Shown: positions 15,645 to 24,931, counted from the stretch's first letter. The stretch: 47,987 nucleotides of DNA from Acidobacteriaceae bacterium (GCA_903642225.1 CAHJWI010000035.1:1-47987), one strand, 5' to 3'. The notes: generated from the letters alone by a model not told the origin. Translations and numbers: made by a program.

Positions 15645-16808
15645 CTACCAGAAAAATCTGTGAGGTGTGATGGTGATGGACTGTGGCGTGAAGCCTGCGG
15701 GAACCGGGGAGCCGAAGACCTCGTCAAGAGCTCCGTTAAAGAAGTTGATGGTGTAGCTGTGCACCTCACCTGGCGAAGAACTGGTGACGAAGGCGCGCTC
15801 TGCGATTGGATCGACACCGACCGCGTAAGGCGCATTCCCTGCGGCGAAGGGTGAGCCGGGGAGAGGTTCGAGGGCGCCCGACAAGTGTCCGATCCGGTAT
15901 GCCGAGATGTTGTCGGATGCGTTGTTGGCCACGTATGCGAATCTGCCGGTCAGATCGATTGCCATGGAAAGCGGCTGTGAACCGGCCTCGAAGGGAGAAC
16001 CCGGGACCGGGGTAAGCGAGCCGTTCAGCAGGTTCATACGGAAGGCGTGGACACTACCCGTGGCAGAGAACGTGCCCGTGCTGCTGATGTTCGCCTGATT
16101 GACGACGTAGAGGAAGCGACCGCGGGGATCGATTGCGACGGTATTTGGGAGAGAACCGCAGGTGTAGGGGGAGCCGGCGACCGGGGTGAGCGAGCCGTTG
16201 CGCAGGTTGATGGCGAAGCCGACGACTGTGCCTGCATAGCCAGCCGAGTTGATGTCGAAGCCGGAGGCATAAAGAAAGCGCCCTGTGGGGTCGACGGCGA
16301 GTCCGAGCGTATTCGCGTTGACGGCGAATGGTGAATTGGGCACGGGCGAGAGTGCACCGGTCGATGGATCAATTTTGAATCCAGCGACGTCGTGGGTCCC
16401 GGCGTTCGCGACATACAGGAAGCGTCCAAAGGGATCGATGGCCAGCGTTTCCGGAGAGATCGCCGCGCCGAAAGTTGTAGAAGGGTCTGCGCTGAACGGC
16501 GATCCCAGGATTGGGGTGAGAGTACCGCTGCCCTTCTCAATCGTATATCCGGAGATCAGCCCACCGTAAAAGCTGGAGACGTAGACAAACCTGCCGAGAG
16601 GATCAGACGTGATGTGTGTTGGACCGGGAGCGACGGCGGACGGAGCGTCGGCGAGAAGCGTAAGCAAGCCGTTGTGACGGTTGACCTTGTATGCCGAGAT
16701 TGTGTTGTCTCCCTCATTTGCGGTGTAGGCATACTGCGCGGACAAGGTCGGCAATGCACACGTGAGCAGAGCCGAAGCCATTGCAAACAGCGTGAATCTG
16801 AATCTCAT
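15645..16808 (-). CDS. Secreted lactonase-type seven-bladed beta-propeller protein
   Basis: A 387-residue protein with a signal peptide ending near LPTLSAQ. The mature part is made of repeats of about 50 residues with the pattern DPxGRFxYVxN followed by GxLTPVxGSPF. This is the repeat of the YVTN/6-phosphogluconolactonase-like propellers common in soil Acidobacteria. No enzymatic residues can be assigned, so a binding or surface role is as likely as lactonase activity. The start ATG at 16808 has GGAGG five bases upstream and a signal peptide; the frame stays open far upstream to 17780 but that part overlaps the ROK gene and is not protein-like. Confidence 0.82.
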   Translation of the reverse strand: MRFRFTLFAMASALLTCALPTLSAQYAYTANEGDNTISAYKVNRHNGLLTLLADAPSAVAPGPTHITSDPLGRFVYVSSFYGGLISGYTIEKGSGTLTPILGSPFSADPSTTFGAAISPETLAIDPFGRFLYVANAGTHDVAGFKIDPSTGALSPVPNSPFAVNANTLGLAVDPTGRFLYASGFDINSAGYAGTVVGFAINLRNGSLTPVAGSPYTCGSLPNTVAIDPRGRFLYVVNQANISSTGTFSATGSVHAFRMNLLNGSLTPVPGSPFEAGSQPLSMAIDLTGRFAYVANNASDNISAYRIGHLSGALEPLPGSPFAAGNAPYAVGVDPIAERAFVTSSSPGEVHSYTINFFNGALDEVFGSPVPAGFTPQSITITPHRFFW

Positions 16809-17256
16809 GGGTGCCTCCACGATTGGGCAGCGAATCGTCACACATGGGCTGAGTAGAGTCAAGACGGCAATAGCCGCAGGGCGGAGCAGCCGGAAGACGG
16901 CAGGGACGCGGCGCGGCGAGAGGACGGTGTCGCCGAATACAGCTTTCTTTTCCACGTTGCGACCCGGTACGCAGCTGATTATGTGTACCTGGACAAGTTG
17001 GCCGTTGCCGGACTGCGTTGCGCGTAACTGAGGTGCAGATCCGGGACGAAGCGTGTCTGCCGCGACGGTCGCAGGTGGAGAATGCGGTGTCCGAGATTGA
17101 CACAGCGGTTGGGCTTGCATGCTGTGTTTGCGGTAGCGCATAATCCGCCCACGGAGCTCTTGCCGGCACAGGCCTGCGGCTAAGGTGTGAGGCGATGATT
17201 CGACCCTCCACACGAACGCGACCGGACCGAGACGACACGACGAAAGAGGGCGCCCC
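16809..17256. other. Divergent intergenic region between the beta-propeller and ROK genes
   Basis: About 450 bp containing leaders and promoters for both divergent genes. The minus-strand side has a TTGACT/GACGAT pair (16834-16862). The plus-strand side has a perfect TTGACA at 17097-17102 but only a weak -10 candidate (TGCTGT at 17120-17125, 17-bp spacer). No RNA gene or ORF with supporting features is seen. Confidence 0.6.
16834..16862 (-). promoter_or_regulatory. Candidate sigma-70 promoter for the beta-propeller gene
   Basis: On the minus strand, TTGACT (16862-16857) is separated by 17 bp from GACGAT (16839-16834), with TGT just before the latter as in extended -10 elements. It lies 26 bp upstream of the ATG at 16808. 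The -35 is five of six to consensus, the -10 only three of six. Confidence 0.4.
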
Positions 17257-18273
17257 ATGACAGGAACGAAGACAGTTGGACTGACGCTTTCAAAGCGCAT
17301 TGTGGCGGGCCTTGTGGATGAGAACGGTGTGGCAGGGGAGCTGCGCGGATATCCGTTTGAGACGGAAGATGTCGATGACTCGCTGATGGAAATGCCGCGC
17401 GAAGCACTGATTGCGGCGATGTGCGAGCAGATCATCTCCGTGGTGCGCGGCCTGCCAAGCGAGGCGGGAGCGAGCGAGGGAATTGGCCTGGTGCGGGATG
17501 GCGTCACTGCGGCGGCGGCGCGTGAGGGCGCCGGAATAATTGACGCGGTCGGTGTGGCGCTGCCGGGGATCGTGCGAAACGGCGTGGTGGACGATGCGCC
17601 GAACCTGCCGCAGTTAAAGGGCGTACGTGCGGCGGCGGAGATTGGGGCGATGCTGAAGGCGCATGGTATCGACGTGCCAATCACGGTCATTAACGATGCG
17701 GACGCAGTGGCGGCAGGGCTGGCGGCGTCGCAGGGCAAGCTGGCGCACATGATCCGGGTTTGGACTCTGGGCACAGGCATTGGATTTGGGCGCTATCCGC
17801 TGACGGAGGGCGCGGGCGAGGGCGGGCACACGACCGTGACGCTGGACGACAAGGAGACGTACTGCGGATGCGGTGGACGCGGGCACATCGAAGGCATCAT
17901 GGGGCACCGTGCCATGCGGCTGCGCTTCCTGGACATGGAGCCGGAAGACGTATTTGAGGCTGCGGCGGCATGCGATCCACGCTGCCTGGAGTTCAAGAAG
18001 CTGTGGCATCGCGCCCTGGCCGCGGGTACCGCTTCAAGCGTGCACGTAAGCGGTGCCGGCAAATTTTATGTGACGGGGTACAACGTGCGTTTCGTGGATA
18101 CGTCCATGCTGTACCACTACATTGAAGAGATGGTGCGTATGAGTCCGCTGCAGGGGTTTAGCATCGAGACCCGTCCGGAGGATCCGCGAAACGAAGTGGT
18201 GGGCGCGGCGGTGATTGCACGGCAGGCGGCGCAGCAGGCGCGTGAGGCATTGCCGGTGGCTATGGGAGCATAG
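17257..18273 (+). CDS. ROK-family protein with degenerate phosphate loop
   Basis: A 338-residue protein of the ROK (repressor, ORF, kinase) family, resembling bacterial glucokinases. Recognisable parts are GVALPGIVRNGVV, VINDADAVAAG with the expected catalytic Asp147, WTLGTGIGFG and the zinc-site region. Two features are unusual. The N-terminal phosphate loop that reads D-x-GGT-K in ROK kinases is VGLTLSKR here, losing the aspartate and GGT. The zinc motif reads CGCGGRGH, with histidine (210) replacing the third cysteine. There is no helix-turn-helix, so it is not a NagC-type repressor. Kinase activity is therefore doubtful. The next gene, rnc, begins 21 bp downstream. Confidence 0.78.
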   Translation: MTGTKTVGLTLSKRIVAGLVDENGVAGELRGYPFETEDVDDSLMEMPREALIAAMCEQIISVVRGLPSEAGASEGIGLVRDGVTAAAAREGAGIIDAVGVALPGIVRNGVVDDAPNLPQLKGVRAAAEIGAMLKAHGIDVPITVINDADAVAAGLAASQGKLAHMIRVWTLGTGIGFGRYPLTEGAGEGGHTTVTLDDKETYCGCGGRGHIEGIMGHRAMRLRFLDMEPEDVFEAAAACDPRCLEFKKLWHRALAAGTASSVHVSGAGKFYVTGYNVRFVDTSMLYHYIEEMVRMSPLQGFSIETRPEDPRNEVVGAAVIARQAAQQAREALPVAMGA

Positions 18274-18294
18274 CCGGTCGCTACACTGGTGTAG

Positions 18295-19110
18295 ATGGAA
18301 TCGAACGGCACGGACGATCGCGGGGACGGGTGCAGCAGGGATGGGCGCGGCGGGGAGCAGGCGCAGGCTCTGGAAGCCCGCCTTGGGTACAGCTTTCAGG
18401 ATTCGTCGTTGCTGCGGTTGGCGTTGACGCACCGGTCGGTTGCGGAAGAGCAGGGCCGGAGCGAAACCACGGCGGACAATGAGCAGCTGGAGTTTTTGGG
18501 CGACAGCGTGCTCGACCTGATTGTGACGGAGCTGCTGCTGGAGCGGTTTGCCCACAGGCGAGAGGGCGACCTGACCCGCATGCGGGCGATGCTGGTGAGC
18601 CGTGAGAACCTTGCAGGTGTGGGCACGGCACTGCGGCTGGGCGAGGCGCTGCACCTGGGACGCGACCTGGAGATGGCAGGGGGACGCGGGAAACCGTCGT
18701 TGCTGGCAAATGCCATGGAAGCGGTGCTCGCGGCGGTATATCGTGACAGTGCGCCGGATGGCATGGTCAAAGCTCGGGAGTTGGTGAAGCGGCACATCTT
18801 TGTGCCCCAGTTGCAGACACTGGACGAGGCTGCCGAGGCGGGTGCGGCGTTTGGCGTGATGGGGGACTGGAAGAGCGCGCTGCAGGAGTTGCTGCAGGCG
18901 CGTGGAAGCGGTGTACCGCGCTACCGCACGGCTGCAGAGCTGGGGGAATCGCAGGCGGACCGGCGGTTTGTGGAGGAGGTCTTGCTGGGCGATGCGGTGC
19001 TGGGCAGGGGTGAGGCCCGGAATCGGAAGGCTGCGCAGAAGGCCGCGGCCGCCGAGGCATACCAGCGGCTGCTGGTAGATACGGTGCCGCCGGCTGAGGT
19101 GGAGGCTTGA
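18295..19110 (+). CDS. rnc: Ribonuclease III
   Basis: RNase III (271 aa) cleaves double-stranded RNA in rRNA and mRNA processing. The endonuclease domain has the signature NEQLEFLGDSVLDL, and the helix at the second metal-binding site reads LANAMEAVLAAVY, keeping the essential glutamate but with Asn where E. coli has Asp114; this variant occurs in other bacterial RNases III. The C-terminal double-stranded RNA-binding domain (about residues 180-255) is present, ending GEARNRKAAQKAAAAEAYQRLL. The N-terminus has about 25 extra low-complexity residues. The stop overlaps the possible TTG start of the first signal peptidase by 3 bases. Confidence 0.93.
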   Translation: MESNGTDDRGDGCSRDGRGGEQAQALEARLGYSFQDSSLLRLALTHRSVAEEQGRSETTADNEQLEFLGDSVLDLIVTELLLERFAHRREGDLTRMRAMLVSRENLAGVGTALRLGEALHLGRDLEMAGGRGKPSLLANAMEAVLAAVYRDSAPDGMVKARELVKRHIFVPQLQTLDEAAEAGAAFGVMGDWKSALQELLQARGSGVPRYRTAAELGESQADRRFVEEVLLGDAVLGRGEARNRKAAQKAAAAEAYQRLLVDTVPPAEVEA

Positions 19111-19898
19111 GCGACGAGGAGCTCGGCAACGGCGGGCATGCTGCGATGACGGACGGCATGCCGCAGGCGGTGAACTTATCGCCTGACGTTCGGACCGCTC
19201 TAGTACCAGTGAAAGATGTGGGGCTAGATCGTCCGCGGAGCGGGCTTGAGGCGGTAACGGAGGTCGCCGCGTCCATGGCACGGCTGACGATGATTGCGCT
19301 ATTTGCGGTGACATTTCTACTGCAGCCGTTCCAGATTCCTTCCAGTTCCATGGAGAAGACGCTGCTGGTGGGTGACTTTGTGCTGGTCAACAAGCAGGTG
19401 TTTGCGCCGGCGGGGAGGTGGGGGCGGTTGTTGCCCTACCGCGAACCGCGGCACGATGCGCTTGTGGTGTTCCACTACCCGGTGCACCCGGACGAGCTGC
19501 TGGTGAAACGGCTGATCGCGCTGCCTGGTGACCGGCTGCACTTGCTGGACAACCACGTCTTTGTGGACGGCAAGCAGCTGGACGAGCCGTTTGCCCTGTA
19601 CCGGCCTGCGGGACGGTCGACATTTCGGGATCGGTTCCCGAACCTGCAGGAGGCGGACCCGGGAGTAGAGGCGGCATGGTGGACGGAGCTTCGCCATCGG
19701 ATGAATGCCGGCAACCTTCCTGTGCCGGAGGGCCGGTACTTTGCAATGGGGGACAACCGGAACAATAGCCAGGACAGCCGCTTTTGGGGGTTTGTGCCGC
19801 GGGCTAACATCATTGGGCAGCCGTTGCTGGTGTACCTGTCAGTGGACCGGGTGAAGGGCGGTCTACGACGGGACCGGATGGTGCGCGTTTTGCGCTAG
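19107..19898 (+). CDS. lepB: Signal peptidase I (first of two tandem copies)
   Basis: A type I signal peptidase of about 263 residues that cleaves signal peptides on the outer face of the inner membrane. One N-terminal membrane helix (about residues 58-73) precedes the catalytic Ser81 in IPSSSMEKTL. Lys134 in LLVKRLIALPGD is the general base, and the family box GDNRNNSQDSRFWG is intact. The TTG start at 19107 overlaps the rnc stop; ATG at 19146 is an alternative and would remove 13 residues without affecting the helix. It is followed 89 bp later by a second copy. Confidence 0.9.
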   Translation: MSDEELGNGGHAAMTDGMPQAVNLSPDVRTALVPVKDVGLDRPRSGLEAVTEVAASMARLTMIALFAVTFLLQPFQIPSSSMEKTLLVGDFVLVNKQVFAPAGRWGRLLPYREPRHDALVVFHYPVHPDELLVKRLIALPGDRLHLLDNHVFVDGKQLDEPFALYRPAGRSTFRDRFPNLQEADPGVEAAWWTELRHRMNAGNLPVPEGRYFAMGDNRNNSQDSRFWGFVPRANIIGQPLLVYLSVDRVKGGLRRDRMVRVLR

Positions 19899-19987
19899 GT
19901 GCCGGCTTCGCGCGAGTGATTTCAAGAGCAACGTGATGCGGTGGTGACCGCAGGGAGCGATACACTGATCGCTGCGGAGGCTACACG

Positions 19988-20791
19988 GTGGCGACGGTGG
20001 AAACAAATGAACCAGAGGCGACGAGAACGGGCGAAGTGGCCGAGACTACAGAGCGGACGGAGACACTGCCTGAGTCGCTGGCCGGGACCGCTTTTGTGTT
20101 TGTGCTGGGCCTGTTCCTGACGACGTTTCTGTTCCAGAACTACCAGATTCCGTCTGCGTCGATGGAGAAGACGCTGCTGATCGGTGACCACGTGGTGGTG
20201 GACCGCACGACGCTTGCGCCGCAGGGGTACCCGGTGGGGTTGGTGCATTACCGTGACGTGCGACGTGGCGACATTATCGTGTTTGTAAAGCCGAACCCGG
20301 AGAACCCGGATCTGGTGCTCGTAAAGCGGGCGATCGGCCTGCCGGGTGACCGCATTCACCTGGAGCACGGCTTTGTTTACTTGAACGGTGTGCGCCAGGA
20401 TGAGCCGCAGATCAGCATGCCTGGCCAGGACGGCGACTATGGCGAAGACGAGTACCGCGATAACTTTCCGCATGGGACGCCGCGGGGCACCACAGAGTTG
20501 TGGGCGGTAGATCTGCAGAATTACGTGCAGAATGGCGACCTGGTGGTTCCCCAGGGCAAGGTTTTTGCCATGGGCGACAACCGTACCGGTTCGCTGGACA
20601 GCCGCTTTTGGGGATTTGTGCCAAGAGAGAACATCATGGGCCGGCCGATGTTTGTGTACTGGTCGTTCATCACCCCGGCGGACCAGCAAAACAAGACCGG
20701 TGCCAGCAACACGGTGTCGTGGATTGTTCACGAGTTGACGCACTTTGTGAGCGACACCCGGTGGAGCCGCACCTTCCACGTGGTGCGGTAG
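19988..20791 (+). CDS. lepB: Signal peptidase I (second of two tandem copies)
   Basis: A 267-residue paralogue of the preceding gene, with a single N-terminal membrane helix (about residues 33-50), Ser58 in IPSASMEKTL, Lys113 in VLVKRAIGLPGD, and the box GDNRTGSLDSRFWG. The N-terminal cytoplasmic tail is Glu/Thr-rich. The GTG start at 19988 has GGAGG eight bases upstream. The two copies are clearly diverged in sequence, so this is not a recent duplication; they may differ in substrate range or expression. The AsmA-like gene starts 4 bp after this stop. Confidence 0.92.
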   Translation: MATVETNEPEATRTGEVAETTERTETLPESLAGTAFVFVLGLFLTTFLFQNYQIPSASMEKTLLIGDHVVVDRTTLAPQGYPVGLVHYRDVRRGDIIVFVKPNPENPDLVLVKRAIGLPGDRIHLEHGFVYLNGVRQDEPQISMPGQDGDYGEDEYRDNFPHGTPRGTTELWAVDLQNYVQNGDLVVPQGKVFAMGDNRTGSLDSRFWGFVPRENIMGRPMFVYWSFITPADQQNKTGASNTVSWIVHELTHFVSDTRWSRTFHVVR

Positions 20792-20795
20792 GGGC

Positions 20796-22574
20796 ATGAC
20801 GACGGAAGAGCAACGGGTGGCAGAGCAGAAGGCCGCAGAGCAAGACCGTCTGGCGCACGAGGAGCGATTGGCGCAGCAGGAGCGCTGGAGTGACGCGGCC
20901 ATTGACCGGGAGCCGGTCATTGGTCGGCGCGGTATGCGGCGGTTGCTCTGGGTGGGGGTTGCGGTGGTTATAGCTGCTCTGCTGGTCACGTTGCCGCCGC
21001 TGCTGAACATAAGTCGCTATCAGCACAGGGTGGCGTCGTCGATCTCCGGGTCCATTGGACGACCGGTACGGTTCGACAATATTTCGCTGCGTATGTTGCC
21101 GTTTCCAGGTTTTACGATTGAGAACTTCGTCGTGTACGAGGACCCATCGTTCGGTGCGGAGCCGGCGATGCGGGCAAACCGGGTGGATGCACGGATTCGG
21201 CTGCTGTCGTTGTGGCGGCGGCGGGTGGAGGTATCGCACATTACGCTGGAATCGCCCACCGTGAACCTGGTGCGCAATGCCGCCGGGTACTGGAACATGC
21301 AGGGTGTGGTGACGCAGGCAGCGCAGGTGCAGAGTGCGCCGACGGCACAGGCAAAAGCCGGGGATGCGCCACGGTTTCCGTACATTGAGGGATCGGACGC
21401 GCGGGTGAACGTGAAGCTCGACGAGACCAAGCTGCCGTATGCGGTGGTGGATACGGAGTTCGCGCTGTGGCTGCCGAACGAGCGGGAGTGGCACCTGCGC
21501 ATGGCTGGACGGCCGCTGCGAAGCGACACGGACGCGAGCGACGTTGGGCACCTGAGCATGGAGGCTACGCTGAGCCGACATGGTGCGAATACGGCGCAGT
21601 CTCCGTTTACAATGGAGGCCGAGTGGAAACCGACGCCGCTGGGCGAGGCGAGCAAACTGGTGGTGGGCAAAGACACAGGGTGGCGCGGCATGGCTAGTGC
21701 CGAAGCGACGGTGAACGGCACGCCAGGAAACATGCATGTGGCGATGGACACGCACGTGCACGACCTGCGCCGGGCCGAGTTCGTGCCTGCGGAAAGCATG
21801 CAGATGGACGTGCACTGCGAGGGGAACGTGTTGCGCATGGGACGCGAGTTGATGGGCGTGCACTGCACCATGCCGACGGGAACGACCTCGCTGCTGGAGG
21901 CACTGTCGTTCCGTCGCAATGGTGCAGCTGCCGGGCAGGGTGCGCCGGATGTGTTGCACGTGGAAGCGGAAGTTCCAGACACGCTGAACCTGCGCCGAGC
22001 CAAGGTTAATGCTGCACTCGAAGGCGCGTCACCTGCGTGGGGGCTTCGATGGCTGAGGCTGCTGTCGCGGCGCATGTCTCCGGCCACGGCTGTTGGGGGC
22101 GTGTTCTCGATGTCGGCAAGCAATAAGCCGGATGAGGGGTGGACCGGGTCTGTTATTTGCCGTTGCGTGTTGCCCGTGCATGCGGAAGGCGGCGGCAGGG
22201 GTAGGGCCACTGCTGAGGAGCGTTGGGCAGTGCTGATCAACCATAGTCCGAAGGCCGACGAGGAGGCGCAGGTTGAGGTTGACGTCCGTGCTGAGACGGC
22301 AGCGGACGCAGAGGCAGCGGGCGCAGAGGCAGCGCGTACTGTTGCCAAGCCGGCCGTCACGGGTACCCTGTCCATGCAGGAAAGTAGTCTGAACTATACG
22401 TCTGTGAAGCTGGCACGGGAGTTTGCCGCTGTCATTCCCGCGCTGGCAGACAATCTGCCGGGCGGTTTCATTGGCCCCGGTGTGGCGCATCGCGTATGGG
22501 GAGAGCGGCAGGTGTGGACAGGCGCGACGTCCCAGCCAGGCCCCGGCAGGAAGCGGCACAGAACTCGTCGCTAG
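20796..22574 (+). CDS. AsmA-like envelope protein
   Basis: A 592-residue membrane-anchored protein. After an N-terminal charged stretch of Glu/Gln/Arg repeats (residues 1-33) comes a single membrane helix near residues 47-68, then a large periplasmic region. The segment just past the helix, SSISGSIGRPVRFDNISLRMLPFPGFTIENFVVYED, is the typical AsmA start: a short amphipathic region followed by beta strands. AsmA-family proteins are thought to take part in outer-membrane biogenesis or phospholipid transport. The C-terminal 100 residues are rich in Ala, Glu and Arg. It is tightly linked to the second lepB. Confidence 0.75.
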   Translation: MTTEEQRVAEQKAAEQDRLAHEERLAQQERWSDAAIDREPVIGRRGMRRLLWVGVAVVIAALLVTLPPLLNISRYQHRVASSISGSIGRPVRFDNISLRMLPFPGFTIENFVVYEDPSFGAEPAMRANRVDARIRLLSLWRRRVEVSHITLESPTVNLVRNAAGYWNMQGVVTQAAQVQSAPTAQAKAGDAPRFPYIEGSDARVNVKLDETKLPYAVVDTEFALWLPNEREWHLRMAGRPLRSDTDASDVGHLSMEATLSRHGANTAQSPFTMEAEWKPTPLGEASKLVVGKDTGWRGMASAEATVNGTPGNMHVAMDTHVHDLRRAEFVPAESMQMDVHCEGNVLRMGRELMGVHCTMPTGTTSLLEALSFRRNGAAAGQGAPDVLHVEAEVPDTLNLRRAKVNAALEGASPAWGLRWLRLLSRRMSPATAVGGVFSMSASNKPDEGWTGSVICRCVLPVHAEGGGRGRATAEERWAVLINHSPKADEEAQVEVDVRAETAADAEAAGAEAARTVAKPAVTGTLSMQESSLNYTSVKLAREFAAVIPALADNLPGGFIGPGVAHRVWGERQVWTGATSQPGPGRKRHRTRR

Positions 22575-22598
22575 GCTCTAGTAGGCCCGGTGCCGCGC

Positions 22599-24893
22599 CT
22601 ACTCCGCACGAGGGCCGGTGGTTCCGTTGAGGCTTCGGTGGTGAGTGTCACTGCGTTGCTCCGGGGTGGTGCCGTCATTGACCCAGACCTCGTCCGGTGC
22701 GGTTTCAAAGGGAACGCGGATGGTTGCGCGGCTGTGTGCTGCGATGCGTAACGGCAGCGTGTTCTGCAGGCCGCCGCTGCGGACGGTGACGGGCACCTCT
22801 GCCGCCGCGGTGCCGTTGTTTTGTACCTCGACAGCGATGAGCCACGAGCCGTCGCGAGGGCCTATCTGGTTGCGGGAGGCGGTGGTTCCCTGCTCCGGTG
22901 CCGTGGGATCGCCGGGCTTGGCTTCTGGAAGATCGCCGATGGGACCGCCGACCGGGCGGCGCTGTGAGGGAACGTTGTTGTTGACGGTGCCGCGTTCGAT
23001 CTGGCGTGGTGCCACACTCACGATTGCAAGGTCCGGGAGGCCGGCGTCCCGATTGACCCAGTCGGCAAAGAACCAGTCCAGCTTTGTACCGGATGATTGT
23101 TCCAGCAGACGTTGGAGGATTGCTGCGTCTGCGAGAGAATCCTGTGCTTTTCGGGTGCCCAGCCAGCCGGTAATGGCTTGCTTCAAGGCATCTTCACCGG
23201 CGATCTGGCGGAGCATGCTGAAGACGTAGGCAGACTTTGTGCGAGCGCAGGTTGCGTCGACGCATGCGGTGAGAGCAGGCGCGTCCGCGGAGGGCAAAGC
23301 CTCGCTACGGGCAAGGGCGTCGCCGTTGGCGGCCAGGTCGACCAGGGCGGAGTCGCGGCCTTCGTGGCGCTCTGTGTACAGCAGGCGAAGGAATTCCGGC
23401 AGCCCCTGGGACAGCCAGGGGGCGAGACCCAGGGGCAAGCTTGCCGACGCCATGGGATAGACGAGTGATGGTGCGAGCAGTTTTGCTTCTTGTACTCGAA
23501 GTGGAGCGACGAGCAGATTGCCCGCGGCGTATGGTTGCGCGCCCTGGAGGGGAAGGTCGACGACCTGCAACGGACCTGCGGGACGGGTGCCCAGCCATTC
23601 CTGCAGCAGGGGGCGGACTCGTGCCGCAGCGATGTCGTAGGATTCCGCGACATCGGTGCGGTCCGTGGAGACCTGGACTGGGCTATCGGACTCGTCGAGG
23701 TCGGGCGCGGAGGTGAGGAAGAGTGACGGGGATTGCGCGCCGGATGCTGCGGCCGGCCACATTGCGGTGTAAAGGCGGCTTTCCTGCTCTGTATCCTCGT
23801 CCTGAGTCGCCGGCGAAGGGGCGTCGTTGCTGCTGGACAACGTGGATATGGGCTGTGCGGCGACGGGAGCGAGCTCCGCAGAGACCGGGATGAGGGGCTG
23901 CGGCACACCCATGAAGAAGGCCGTGCGCGGCGGTGGGCCGTCCGTTTCGAGCGTGAGACGGAGGGAGGCAAGGGCGTCCAGTTGACGGCTGCGATCCGCA
24001 TCGACGATAGCCACGAAATCTGCAGGGCTGCCAAGAGAAGCAACAGGCGCGGCGACCGGCATCCAGAGCACATTACCGAAGCCTCGCAGGCCGACAAAGG
24101 TGTCGGAGACGGTATCCCAGTCGGCGAGCGCAGCACGGTCTGCGGGTGCGCCCAGTCGGACGAGTCGCTCTGAGCTGGTGCCGAGCTTGCCGCCGTAGAA
24201 GGCGTCCAGAGCGAGGAGGGCCCCGGGAAGCAAGGGTTGGGGCAACTGCAGCAGAACCTCAGTGGCTGCACCGGTGTGATCCGCGTCCGTTGGGAGCAGA
24301 TGCTGACGGAGGTGGAGCGCAGAGGAAGAGCCATCAGTGGCGACCAGCCGGACAGCTTGCCATTGCATTGAGCCCGAGATTTGAAGCAGAATGCGCTCCA
24401 GGGGGGCGGCGGAGCTGTTGCGAATGGATAGTCTGGCGCGGGCCGTGGTATCGCCGGTGCGTAGGTCAAGGTGCAGGTCGAGGACCGTTTCGGTCAGTTG
24501 CGGAGCAGTGCGTTCGGCGGCTGCGATGACGGGGAAAGCCACTTCGGCGGTTGAAGTCGCTGGGGTTGGCTGTAGGGGCGTCGGCTCTGCCGGTGTTGGA
24601 GTAGTGTCTGCAGGGGCCGGCGGTGCACCGTCGGCAGACGACTTGCGCCGTTGGAGGCCGGTTCCGGCGGGCCTGCGGTGGGTGGACGAGCTTGTTCCAG
24701 CGGCCGCCGGGGGCAGCGGCGCGGGGTCTGCTTGCTGAGGCGTTGCATCTGCCGGGACGACGTGGCGCTCGAAGAGTATCGTGCCATGAGTAGCAGATGG
24801 CGGGTCAGCCTGTGGCGCGGTGGCCGGGGCTGTTTGCGCCTGCGCCGGGCTGAGGAGCAGCAATGCGGCACTTGTTAGTGCCAGCGTGATCAT
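22599..24893 (-). CDS. Secreted M1-like (gluzincin) protein lacking the zinc site
   Basis: A 764-residue exported protein starting at ATG 24893, where a signal peptide begins (ITLALTSAALLLLSPAQAQ). A Pro/Ala/Thr-rich linker leads to an M1-like beta domain (HLDLRTGDTTARARLSIRN), then a helical part and a C-terminal Ig-like region (SWLIAVEVQNNGTAAAEV). The helical part has WLSQGLPEFLRLLY near residues 492-505, which aligns with the M1 segment WLxEGLAEF carrying the third zinc ligand. Where HExxH should be, about 15 residues upstream, it reads YPMAS. The zinc ligands and the catalytic Glu are therefore absent, so it is probably not a peptidase. The open frame upstream to 25160 is not protein-like. 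Confidence 0.72.
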   Translation of the reverse strand: MITLALTSAALLLLSPAQAQTAPATAPQADPPSATHGTILFERHVVPADATPQQADPAPLPPAAAGTSSSTHRRPAGTGLQRRKSSADGAPPAPADTTPTPAEPTPLQPTPATSTAEVAFPVIAAAERTAPQLTETVLDLHLDLRTGDTTARARLSIRNSSAAPLERILLQISGSMQWQAVRLVATDGSSSALHLRQHLLPTDADHTGAATEVLLQLPQPLLPGALLALDAFYGGKLGTSSERLVRLGAPADRAALADWDTVSDTFVGLRGFGNVLWMPVAAPVASLGSPADFVAIVDADRSRQLDALASLRLTLETDGPPPRTAFFMGVPQPLIPVSAELAPVAAQPISTLSSSNDAPSPATQDEDTEQESRLYTAMWPAAASGAQSPSLFLTSAPDLDESDSPVQVSTDRTDVAESYDIAAARVRPLLQEWLGTRPAGPLQVVDLPLQGAQPYAAGNLLVAPLRVQEAKLLAPSLVYPMASASLPLGLAPWLSQGLPEFLRLLYTERHEGRDSALVDLAANGDALARSEALPSADAPALTACVDATCARTKSAYVFSMLRQIAGEDALKQAITGWLGTRKAQDSLADAAILQRLLEQSSGTKLDWFFADWVNRDAGLPDLAIVSVAPRQIERGTVNNNVPSQRRPVGGPIGDLPEAKPGDPTAPEQGTTASRNQIGPRDGSWLIAVEVQNNGTAAAEVPVTVRSGGLQNTLPLRIAAHSRATIRVPFETAPDEVWVNDGTTPEQRSDTHHRSLNGTTGPRAE

Positions 24894-24931
24894 GGCGGCA
24901 CGGCGGTGCTGCGGGAAAGACGAAAGATGTG

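Noticed and set aside
15645..17780. A 711-residue minus-strand frame including the beta-propeller
   Set aside because: Only the part after ATG 16808 has a signal peptide, ribosome binding site and repeats. The upstream part overlaps the ROK gene and reads as low-complexity shadow.
18034..19314. A 426-residue minus-strand frame opposite rnc
   Set aside because: It is the mirror of two well-supported plus-strand genes, rich in Arg, Pro, Gln and His with no domain.
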